Assembly (NCBI GenBank): GCA_964023275.1
Contig: OZ029917.1
Span: 20,557,988 to 20,621,987 of the forward strand
Reading direction: 5' to 3'
Source of the DNA: Norana najaformis
Taxonomy: Eukaryota > Annelida > Clitellata > Crassiclitellata > Hormogastridae
Length of the DNA stretch: 64,000 bases
Position numbers and translations under genes: made by a program. The notes below the pieces were generated by a model that did no database searches, was not told the DNA's origin, and worked only from the letters and a program-made list of their open reading frames with translations. Of the stretch, positions 54,780 to 64,000 are shown piece by piece. Position 1 is the first letter of the stretch. Each line of letters begins with the position of its first letter.

Positions 54780-55860
54780 CACCCTCCTCCTTTATCCAGG
54801 CTTGGGACTGGCAACGCGCGACCGAATACGGTAGTCAGTCTGTACTCGGTTGGATCTTTAGCAGACTTCGCTGGGAGCAGCCTAAGCTGTATCATTCGCC
54901 ATCGAGCATCAGTAGTCGTTGGCATCAGTAGTCGTTGGCGTTGGACTGCGGACGTCCGCAAACGGGGAAGGGGAGGGTAATGCCAAATGTGGACAAATGC
55001 CGAAAATTAGATGGAAGGAATTTAATTCAGCAGAACACGCGATACAGCAGCAAAAGAAAATGCAGGAATCACGCAAATAGCAAAGAATATCCTATATCTA
55101 TACATACACATGCTACTGCAGTTACATAGTGTCTGACGACGAGTTGTCAACGATCGGGCTTCGAACCGTCGACTTACCCAATTCATAGCATAACGTTAAC
55201 TCGAGTTCAGCTACACAGTCTTTGATTTTCGAAATTAGAATTAAACCAACAGTTCAATCACAAAATACTTGAATCGTCACAGTTTCTAAACGCACGAATC
55301 TATTTAACGACATTTGTAACTCAAACTTTCAGCTCACACACAACAGATCACTGCTATAAAATCTTCGCGCTTTCTCAACATGGCATTTGCGTCCGCTTGT
55401 ATAGGCCCTTTCCCGCCAAAACTGCAGACCAGTGCAAACTGTTTTAGACCGGCCTACCTCTATTTCGCAATCATGGGTTTCTGTAAAAACCCGCTTAATC
55501 ATTGTAGCATAGCCCTTACGCAGTTTCGCAAGCACCTGAAGTCTGTTTTATTTGATAGTTGTCTAACTGGTTCGGGTTGGGAGCGCCCCTGATGAGTCCT
55601 TTCTTGAAGTGGCGCTTTATAAATGTCAGATTACAGTTACAATTCGCTGCCACTGCGAAACAGAATTACACGTAGAAGCACTGTATTCCTTTGCATTCGG
55701 TACATAAGTAAGTAAGTAAATAAGTCATTTGTTAACACGCCATATAAGTAAGTAAAGGTGTAATTGGTGCAAAAGAAGTGAAAAGATCAGGATGTAAAAT
55801 GTTCAGTGATTAAAGGAGCACAACCACAGGTCAGGGTAATAGCAGCCGACCACCGACGTA
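54780..55860. other. No gene; LINE and tRNA-like fragments
   Basis: 54780-54820 shares tccaggcttgggactggcaa with about 15395-15420. 55160-55195 (minus) has a B-box-like ggttcgaagcc. 55500-55640 (+) has QFRKHLKSVLFDSCL then ggcgctttataaatgtcaga, a LINE ORF2/3' end trace. No gene is seen. Confidence 0.5.
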
Positions 55861-55868
55861 GACATATA

Positions 55869-56178
55869 CACTGTGTCCGGAAAAATTCCAAGGCTCTAAA
55901 ATATGAATGAAAAAACTATAGTAGATAATAATCAATTTAAAAATTTAAAAACCTTTTTGATCCGTACATAAATACCAACAAAATTCTTTGTAATTTATTA
56001 ACGGCCCCCGTTTAAAATTACGTCACAGTGACGTATTTGAATTTTATATTTTGTAAAGAAAGTTGCTAGAAAAATGGCGTTCAGCGAGGAAGACAAAATT
56101 GTTATAAAATACTTTTCTTTACAACGCAATCCGCTAGGGAGAAATAATGACTTGGTCAAAATTGAAATCCAAGTCTAG
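55869..56178 (+). mobile_element. Truncated mariner/Tc1-like transposon, 5' end
   Basis: A terminal cactgtgtccggaaaaattc directly follows a TA dinucleotide. 205 bp later the ATG (56074) starts MAFSEEDKIVIKYFSLQRNP, the typical helix-turn-helix start of an invertebrate Tc1/mariner-like transposase. The frame departs from the family after about 20 residues and stops at 56178. Everything downstream of about 56155 is missing. Confidence 0.65.
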
Positions 56179-56452
56179 AAAATTCAGGAAAGCCATAGGT
56201 ATAGTCGCTATTGTACAAACTACCTTTCACCACAAATAAATCTTTTAAATTCTCGGGAATGTTCACACTGTTCGGTACTCGTAGGTCAAAGTCAAGCTCC
56301 ACAGTGATGCTGGAAAAGTTGGGAGCTGGGCTATGCCCCGGACTCCACTGACGAACATAATGGCTACAGTCAACCATCCAACTCTTCATCAGAATATTCA
56401 TTCTCGCGAGATCAGTTTCAACATCAGGCACTTTGCAATTGTCTTTGTACAA
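56156..56452 (-). CDS. Unrecognised 98-residue coding-like segment, possibly an exon
   Basis: The minus frame begins MYKDNCKVPDVETDLARMNI and runs MKSWMVDCSHYVRQWSPGHS, ITVELDFDLRVPNSVNIPEN and LFVVKGSLYNSDYTYGFPEF. Its composition is protein-like. An acceptor-like cttaaag lies at about 56463, though its pyrimidine tract is poor. It ends at the mariner junction, which may have truncated it. The family is not recognised; a decayed gene or transposon fragment is equally possible. Confidence 0.35.
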   Translation of the reverse strand: MYKDNCKVPDVETDLARMNILMKSWMVDCSHYVRQWSPGHSPAPNFSSITVELDFDLRVPNSVNIPENLKDLFVVKGSLYNSDYTYGFPEFSRLGFQF

Positions 56453-56469
56453 GTTATCCTTTAAGTCAA

Positions 56470-57590
56470 TTTATATTTAAAAAAAATTCAAAACATACTC
56501 TCCCAAACCACTGGGGTAAGCTCACGAGACTTCTGTGAGCCCCTTCACCGAGGAGGCTTCGCGCTCTTGAACTCATACCATGAATTTCGACCCTTGGCCA
56601 AAATGTTACCACTTCAACCTTGCCTGTATATGTGACTGAGCCACAAATGAATCTGAAGCGTGAATAAATATTTATGTATACAGAGACAGAAATCCAGATC
56701 GTTGCAGAACCGAATCTATTATACAGTCTCGGTTGCTGACTGTGTTAAGTTCTAGAACTGGGTTAGTACACACTATTTAGGACTGACATGCCTTGTCCTT
56801 CGTCAGTCTCAACCGACTGTTCGTCTTAAAACCGGGCAAAAATCAACGATAAGCGCATAATGAGCTTCAATGTTGACTTACAATACGCCCTTGTGTTAAA
56901 TGGCCCATTATAATGTTTTCGTCTTGTAAAATGACTTTATAGATGAACCGCAACAATTAGGAAACATTTGATAACATACAAGAATGGGTTGCCTGCAAAA
57001 TTATATGAATCATTTTTATGCACTGCGTGAGATGTTCGCAACATGTGTGTGGAGGCCTATGAACAATTACGCAACGGGTTCATATTCACGTGTCTTGCAT
57101 CTTGAATGTGTGCATTCGCTTGCGTTTGTTCGGTCCAATTAGCGAAGTCGGGCATGGGTTAGCCTAGCCTATTCAGCACTGCCACAGCATCGGCAGCATC
57201 AGCAGCCATTCAGCATCCTATCCTGGCGCATATGTACATCAGTCCACAGTTCGTTTATTGCTTGTCAAAAGCCTAGCTCCGTCCCTGGACGCATGCAGCG
57301 AGGTCCATCCGAATGCTTTCCCGGCAAACATACGAATCACGCTTGTCGCCTTGTCGAGGTGCAAACAATTCTCTAGACCGTATATGTAAATACGTATGTA
57401 TATACACGCACGCTTTCGGGTCATATAATCATAAAGACATATACATATGCACTTACATCTAAATATATACAGTTATATATACACATCATTAGTATCTCGA
57501 TAGAACGTCTCTTTTCTCGGTGCGGGAGGTGTTTAATATAAAAATGTTTGGGCCAGTAGTAATTATAAGCAGAGCTGCGTCGTTCGCAGC
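56470..57590. other. No gene recognised
   Basis: Short (TA)-rich patches lie near 57390-57480. No coding signal is seen. Confidence 0.5.
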
Positions 57591-57598
57591 AAATAAGC

Positions 57599-57850
57599 CT
57601 AATCATCTTCCCTTGCCAGGGGGACGTAGTTGTAATTCTTCGGGACTATAATTCCGATTCTGATCAGCAGAGTGGTGGAGATACAGGCGGCTGGAGTTGA
57701 CGGAGCGAGGGCGATCCACGGCTCAGCGCCCGGATTGGAAAGAGGACTAATCCCATGAAGGGCCACGGCCTTCAGAGTGGAGCAGGAGGAGGAGATGGCA
57801 TGCAATCGGACCGACAGCAACAAGAGTCCGGCAGCTTTAAAGCGAACCAT
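57599..57850 (-). CDS. Candidate 83-residue protein with hydrophobic N-terminus (weak)
   Basis: ATG at 57848-57850; protein MVRFKAAGLLLLSVRLHAIS through NYNYVPLAREDD, stop TAG. The first 20 residues resemble a signal peptide. Third codon positions are G/C-rich compared with neighbours, in a GC-rich patch (57600-58330). A GCGCATGCG-type NRF1-like site lies near 58258-58266. No family is recognised; it could be chance. Confidence 0.3.
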   Translation of the reverse strand: MVRFKAAGLLLLSVRLHAISSSCSTLKAVALHGISPLSNPGAEPWIALAPSTPAACISTTLLIRIGIIVPKNYNYVPLAREDD

Positions 57851-58319
57851 GCTGATCGGCGCAGAGGATCTTTCAGCAACGGATGAAGTTTCAGCCGTGA
57901 TGGGACCGAAGGAGGCCTAGACATATAATTCACGACTATAAATAGAAGATATATAATTGCAAATCGCTACGTCAGCCGGTGAGAAGTGGAACCGACGAGT
58001 GAGGAGATTAGAGTTGCCTGGACGTTTGTTGATCCCTTGATCCGTTCCAAGTCAACAGACTTGGTTGCCTTCGACCATCCCATCAGTCTTACGAGAAACC
58101 CATTCCGGACAAAGCCCCCAAAACTCAGCCGTCAGCTGTAGCAGCAGAGCCGCCGGCGACGTGCGTCGAATGGAGAAGCAATCCTTAAGGAAAATTCCAA
58201 TCGGAAGCACTGAAGTACAACCCGCATCTTCTACACGGAAACTCCGCCAGCATGCACGCATGCGCGGTCGCCATATATGCCTCGCTCATGGAGCGGCCGC
58301 AGAGTCCTGACACAGCAAC

Positions 58320-59860
58320 ATTGGCAGGAACAGATGCCTCCGGATCAGGTCGGATCTTAATCATTCGTGTCATGATATAATACATATATGATAGGAATAT
58401 ATAATGGTACATATTGTATAATTGTGAGCGCTGCTATAACATTCGCTGCACACCGCCCAGCACAAGCTGTCTAGACTATGCACATCGAGCTTTGCGACGA
58501 GGTGAGTTATTGTGGACGATCGGAAAAACACGTCACACGCAGATTAACGTGTCTACAGGAAGAGTGACGAACCATAAACAGGCAACCTTGAAGCTACTTT
58601 GCTTCGTATACCGGTGGACATTTTGACGGCCCTTGTTCGTTGCGACTTTTATTCAAACGACACAAGTTCCGTTGACTCAGCGTCGAGTTAAGCAGAGTAA
58701 GATATCGAACGTCGAGTTAAGCAGGGTATATAAGATATCGAAGGGTGTATAGTTGTCTATTATAGATGATGGAGTTACATAAATACTGGACGAGTGTTGT
58801 TTGAAAACAATAGATCTTACTCGAATTTGTAGAGCGAAGAGACAGACTTACATCCTGCTCTCTGCTAAGATGATTTAGGTTTAATATTTATCTCTGAACT
58901 TGAGAAACATTGGGAATGAACTGTATTATGTAGCGACATATTCTTGAGGGGGTTACATGAGTTAATGAGAATGTTATTTTATCCAGGGCTACTGATAATT
59001 AAATTAGTTTAATTAAGTGGGCAGTGGTGCAAAATGCAAATAAGATAGATTGACCTGCTAAGAGTCAGTTGGAATGGCAGATCGATTAGACCTAACTGGA
59101 CTAGACCAGTAACCGGTATGGACAGGCTAATGGGGTGGCAGATGAGCTATTGAACCATTCAGCTGAGTGAGGCCTGCAATTGGCTGTCAGTGCGAAAAGT
59201 CAAAGAGGGATTGGCCGGAAGGTCAGCAGTGGGTGAGCCAGCCGGTGAAGAATAAAATATAAGGGCGTGTCGACTCTTGTTTTTGTTGTTTTAATCAAAG
59301 GGCAAGAAAAGTTGGCAATGTAAGGTTGACCTCAACGGCCCTGGCAGCCATAAGATGTCGCTAAACAAAGGAAACTGTTCTGGTTTTCTGGTGGTAAACT
59401 GAGGTGCTGCGAGAGGCTCTGTCAGAGTGAAGGAAGAAGGCTTGGTGAGGTCGTGACAGTCGTCTGGCATTCTGCAGGGAGATACAGGCAAAGAGACTCA
59501 GCCGAACAGCACACGAGAGTGAGGTCGCCAGGCACTTGAAGAGATAAGTAGAAGCCCTATTCTAGATAGTCAGGAGAGATAGTTGTGTGCGGTTTTGACC
59601 CGTTCGTTCTTTGCAGTCAACGGCGCTCTGTTTCCTTTAGCAAGGCGCATTTAGACCTCTGTGAGGCTTTCCTTAAGCAGCTCTTAGTGAGCTCTGTGTA
59701 TATTGTAAAGTTAACTGACGTGTGTACTAATTTCAGTTTTATAGAGAGTTGCTATATTTGAAGGTTTGTGGTTTAGTTGTATGTTGTTATATAATGACAA
59801 AATAGAAGGAATAAGCACCATGTGTCTCTCTCTCTCTTGTTCTGGTTGTTCTGGTGGTAA
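58320..59860. other. No gene recognised
   Basis: A possible old LTR-like or 5' LINE sequence, but no diagnostic features. Confidence 0.4.
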
Positions 59861-59864
59861 AGAT

Positions 59865-60880
59865 CAGTGCTGGGTCTCCTTCTCTTTGTATTATATACGG
59901 TTGAGGAGAGAATCACATAAGCACATGCATCTCCTTCACCACTGCTATGCGGACGATACACAACTTTTCTTCTCCTGTTAGTCATCACAAACCGTTGAGC
60001 TGAAACAGAGAGTGCTGCTGTGTATCGAGAGCATTCCCGAGTGGATAACGTCTAACTATCCCAGACTCAATCCATCAAAGTCCGAATTCCTATGGTGCAC
60101 CGCCCTTCGGCGTCACCATCTATTTGACGCCAGTACCTTTGCCCTCAGTGATGCAGAAGTTCGACCAGCTGACACAATCCGCAACATTGGAGTCCACTTG
60201 ACAGCTGTATGACCACGTCTGCCCATGTGGGTCACTTGACAGCTGTATGACCACGTCTGCCCATGTGGGTCAACTCGTTCGGGGTTGTTTCTATACCAAC
60301 TGCATTCAGATTCATTCCCGCCTCAACAGTTGTCACGTTGGTCAGCATCTGTATAGTCTCCAGGGTTGACTACTGCAATAGCCTGCTGGCGGGTCTGTTG
60401 ACTTGTCAGCTAGAGCAAATACAGTCTGTGCTGAACTCTGCTGTCCGTCTCATCTATGGCCGGACACCATCTAATCATGCACATCACTGATCAGCTGCAT
60501 AACAACCTGCATTAGTTGCGCGTTCCTCAACAGATCACCTGTTGACTGCGCCTAATCACAAACGGAATCTCTGAATGGCCTCGTCCAGGACTATATTTCC
60601 GACTTCCGCATGCGAGTAGCAGCCAGAACAGATATTGGCTGCGGTCCTCATCGAGGCATCAGATGCATGTCCCACGGTCTTCAACGAGGTTCGGCGAATG
60701 TTCTGCTCTGCCGAAGGACCAACTGCTTGGAATAGTCTTCTGGACCATATGAAGAATACCACAATTCTCGACACATTCTCGACCTATCTTTTAAGAATTC
60801 ATCATATGACTGTCGTTGATTTCTGAACTCATCTATAGCGCCCTTCTCGTCCGCTATATAAATCGTTTTATTATGATTAT
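59865..60880 (+). mobile_element. CR1/L2-type LINE relic with YADD motif
   Basis: Broken plus frames show HHCYADDTQLFFSC (RT motif C, about 59938-59980), SNYPRLNPSKSEFLWCTALR, FALSDAEVRPADTIRNIGVH, VSRVDYCNSLLAGLLTCQLE, QSVLNSAVRLIYGRTPSNH and AEGPTAWNSLLDHMKN. It ends gtccgctatataaatcgttt plus an attatg tail at about 60880. A 39-bp tandem duplication near 60193-60270 and several frameshifts show it is dead. Confidence 0.85.
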
Positions 60881-60889
60881 GATTATCAT

Positions 60890-61700
60890 AGTTATTGTCT
60901 AATCAAAGATGCCGTCGACTTCTAGCCGGGATAATTCCTCTGAGGGGACTCGTGATAGACATGCAGGGTATAGAGGCAACTCCCCGTAGCCGGACTCCCA
61001 TCCACTGGCCATGGATCGCTGCATTACCCCGTGACGCGGGAGCCTTAGGCTCGACCCTATTTTGCATTCTATACCCGTAAAGAGCTGGAATTAGGCGAGT
61101 CCGATATATATATAGACACGATATATATATATATACAATATAAAATATATGTGCACTATTATATAGCAGCTCTATTATGATAGGATATATGCTTGCAGTC
61201 GTAAGCATGATATGCAAGCGCGCATGTCTGCGTGCAGACAGCTATGCAGCATACATGCTTGCTTACGTTTCTATTAGGATGATGATGTATGAAATCTCTG
61301 AAAGATTCGCTGTTTCGTGCCTTTACCGTTTCTATATAGTGCATGAGGGGCCAAACTCAGTAAACTCAATTAGGAACTGCAGGCTATAGGACTAGGCCTA
61401 TATAGGCCCTATATGATATATATATACATATATGTGCACAATACTACAAGTGTAATGCACGCATATATGTCTGTTTTGAATGTTTAGCGTGCGTTTCGTA
61501 TTTCTATAGCATTACGCGTGGATGACGTATATATCTAGTACATTCTCTGTTCGCAGACGACTTCTCTGTTGCTTGCTGATATATTACTTGGCAGAGCTGT
61601 GCTGGTGCATACATAACGACTGTTCCTGTCCAATGCGAGTAAGTATGCACTTTACCACGAAGGGTAGAGTTGTGATTATTAATTAGACATTTACAGCACG
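60890..61700. other. No gene; (TA)n patches
   Basis: 61108-61150 and 61410-61440 are tatata-rich. No coding signal is seen. Confidence 0.5.
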
Positions 61701-61915
61701 TTGATTGCTAAGCTGGGGGATGAAGAGAGTTCTTCTGTTGTATTTGCATAGGGGAAATATTAAATAAAACAGGAAGATGAATGAAATATGCAGGCACACA
61801 GACACAAAACAAGACATACAAAACATTACACAGATACAAAACAAAAAGAACGATAGTTAACAAACAAACTTGTAAGAGAAAAAGAAATTCTAAAAGCACG
61901 AAAATGAAACATTCA

Positions 61916-62101
61916 GGCAGACAGACAGGCAGGCAGACAGACAGACAGATAGACGCAAAACAAAACAAAAAACTAACTAAACTAAAAAATCATGCAGAAA
62001 AAAATAAAGGCAGACAGACAGGCAGGCAGACAGACAGACAGATAGACGCAAAACAAAACAAAAAACTAACTAAACTAAAAAATCATGCAGAAAAAAATAA
62101 A
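61916..62101. repeat. Perfect 93-bp tandem duplication with (CAGA)n
   Basis: Units 61916-62008 and 62009-62101 are identical by eye: ggcagacagacaggcaggca, agatagacgcaaaacaaaac, then aactaactaaactaaaaaat and catgcagaaaaaaataaa. Confidence 0.93.
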
Positions 62102-62539
62102 GCAAAACATGAAAGAATGAAGTAAATGACAAAAGGAAAGAAAGAAGAATGCCGAAAAGAAAGAACGAAGAAAGAACGAGTAAACGTACGATAGACAGGC
62201 ATATTATGAAAATTTATGATACATAGATATGCAGTAAGCCAGACTTAGTTGCAAAAGACGTATTAGCAATTAGGCAGTGATCGCATGACGGGCTTTGATG
62301 TACAGTCGTAGCAAGATGGAGTTGCATGGGCAGAATTATTATTGTTGGTTTTTAGCCAAGGTACACGTGATCCCTCGGGATTAAAAATTAGGGGAGCATT
62401 ATGCTGGGAAGGCTAATCTTCACTGATGGTTTCTTCGGTGGAAAAGATGCTGCAAAAAGCGACTGCATAGAAGCGCTGAATGGCCACAGATAAGCGCTGA
62501 TAAAGAAAGTAGTTTCCTATTATCTGCCGAATATTATTA

Positions 62540-62910
62540 TTATTATTGTCATCATCATCATCATCATCATTATCATATTCATTATCTTCATCATCATATC
62601 ATAACTATTCATATTTATGTAATTATTTAGCGTTAATATTACTACTACTACTACCACTGCTGCTGCTGCTGCTGCTACTACTACTACTACTGCTACTATT
62701 TTTATTTTATTATTTTTTTGACTTCATCTCAGGATTTAAGAAATGTCCGGAGAAAATGAGAATTATTATTAGAATCTTCATCATCAACAACTTCTTGTGT
62801 ATTTTCATCGTCATCATGTATCACCATCATTATCGTCATTATCTTAATTATATCTTAATCTTCATCTTATTTTATCTCCATCGTCATCAATCATGATTAT
62901 AATCATCATC
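62540..62910. repeat. (TCA)n / (CTG)n / (CTA)n low-complexity tract
   Basis: Runs of atcatcatcatc, actactactac and ctgctgctgctg. The Leu/Ser-rich frame here is an artefact. Confidence 0.9.
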
Positions 62911-62934
62911 ATCACCATCGGCTTATTTATATTT

Positions 62935-63110
62935 CTGTATTTTATAGCGCTAATATCGAGTGAAGGAGCATCGTTGAAGGCGCTAAACAGTTATTTGCTA
63001 TACTATCCCTACCCAGTGACCGTCTTGGGAAGACTTGAACCCGTACTCTACGCATTACAAGGCAAACACTCAACCTGTGTGCCACCCTGCCACACAGCCA
63101 GCAATGTATA
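62935..63110 (-). repeat. tRNA-derived SINE (family F)
   Basis: On the minus strand: tggcacacaggttgagtgtt (A box), cgggttcaagtcttcccaag (B box), then a body ending ttagcgctataaaatacaga. The GCGCTATAAAAT end resembles the LINE 3' ends in this window, suggesting LINE-dependent mobilisation. Confidence 0.65.
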
Positions 63111-63144
63111 TGTAAATATACGTGTAGGCCTACATGGTTTTCTA

Positions 63145-63330
63145 ACGCTACCGTATGGCCTCGACCCTGCTCATTTTTCAATTAACTGATCGGGTGTTTG
63201 AATGGGTGCCACGCCATTTGAGGTTCCCGTGTAGTATGTACGAACTGTGCTAGCCCGAGATTAAAATCTCGCTAATATAGCCACTATCGGTATGCGAACC
63301 GGCATCCTCTCATGCACGCACTGAGGCGCT
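63145..63330 (-). repeat. tRNA-derived SINE (family B)
   Basis: Plus strand: tatggcctcgaccctgctca, tagcccgagattaaaatctc and ggtatgcgaaccggcatcct. It has an insertion relative to the copy at 53885-54065. Confidence 0.8.
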
Positions 63331-63402
63331 GTATATGTGAAACTATAGATATGTGCCATATTTTCTGTTGTCGCTATTTCTGCATGTTTATATCACTGTA
63401 TA

Positions 63403-63403
<1 letters not shown>

Positions 63404-63449
<46 letters not shown>
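63404..63449. repeat. (TCTG)n microsatellite
   Basis: About 11 tctg units. Confidence 0.97.
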
Positions 63450-64000
63450 GTTTTCTGTATCTCAGTAATGTCACAGCTGTGCATCTGGCTATCTGACCGA
63501 GTGACCAGTAGGGCCAGTCTTTCTGTCTTTTGAAACGTCTGTGTCCTCGTCTCTGCCTGCCTGCCTGTGACTCTCTCTTTCTTTGCAGGCAGTTATAGAC
63601 ACACATTCAGTGTCAGATCAATATTTAGAATCGATTATATATACATATATATATATGGCTAATTTATATATACACATGTATATATGGCTAATGCTTTTAT
63701 GATTCATAGCGAGAGGCGCCGTTAAGGTGAATCTTATATTTGCCAGCAGAGACCATTTGGCGTCAAACTTAATGGAATGATCACTTTGCTAAGTCCGGCG
63801 AATAAGATTCGTCGTCTTAGGCTTCCTCCGCCTTCTAGTTCTACTGCATCTTCTCCTACTTCTCGTTCTCTTCTCCTCTACCTCCTCCCACAATTCCTTG
63901 ATTCTATTGCCTCTTCTCCTGCCCTCCTCCGCTAGCATCCCGGCTGCTGCTGTAATGACTCTGGAGTCGCGATGCCTAATATCCTTATGTATGGGGCTTC
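63450..64000. other. No gene recognised
   Basis: A (TA)n patch lies near 63635-63690. A pyrimidine-rich stretch at 63815-63930 has no clear function. Confidence 0.5.

Noticed and set aside
62935-63110. Functional tRNA gene
   Set aside because: A and B boxes are present, but no acceptor-stem pairing or anticodon arm could be drawn; the sequence continues into a SINE body.

Overview
This window is animal nuclear DNA. It has multi-exon genes with GT-AG introns, many LINE, SINE and DNA-transposon relics, long microsatellites, and TTAGGG embedded in a minisatellite. The conserved genes and repeat content suggest a marine invertebrate, perhaps a deuterostome or lophotrochozoan. I cannot name the species from sequence alone.

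Three conserved genes lie on the minus strand. (1) 1-13227 is a golgin-245/GOLGA4-type trans-Golgi coiled-coil protein. Seven exons can be joined, all with phase-0 introns, and the 3' end runs off the left edge. Exon 1 has a compact housekeeping-type promoter (NRF1, ETS and CCAAT motifs). The 6.2-kb coiled-coil exon contains four nearly identical 120-bp (40-residue) tandem repeats. (2) 16469-19176 is an E3 ligase-like gene joining a ubiquitin-like domain to a Cys-rich RBR (IBR/RING2) module; its 5' end was not found. (3) 23621-29232 is a TCF20/RAI1-type chromatin reader. One 3.6-kb exon and two short 3' exons complete an extended PHD finger.

The right half, from about 29.3 kb, is mostly intergenic and repeat-rich. 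Candidate small genes are an 84-residue two-helix membrane protein at 37851-38105 (+), possibly with a noncoding CpG-rich first exon ending at 33958; a 61-residue single-pass protein at 40144-40329 (-); and a weak 83-residue ORF at 57599-57850 (-). The most notable element is at 46908-48980. It is about 2.1 kb, bounded by inverted repeats, and carries its own TATA/CRE promoter. It encodes a Cys-rich protein of an orphan, multicopy invertebrate family that I interpret as a DNA-transposon protein. This copy is disabled by an internal deletion and frameshift.

Other mobile DNA includes a LINE nested inside an older opposite-strand LINE (34.6-36.9 kb), several CR1/L2-like LINE relics, about a dozen copies of one LINE 3'-end family ending in GCGCTGTAGAAATCT plus GATTAC repeats, at least two tRNA-derived SINE families, a MITE-like inverted-repeat element (30.7-31.1 kb), a truncated mariner-like element (55.9 kb), a possible hAT end (50.8 kb) and a Gypsy gag remnant in golgin intron 1. 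Satellite-like features include a 44-bp array with TTAGGG, a 41/82-bp array, a paired purine/pyrimidine block and long (AT)n, (CT)n and (TCTG)n runs.

The genes do not form a pathway or operon. Each is an independent transcription unit, and the mobile elements sit in introns or intergenic DNA.
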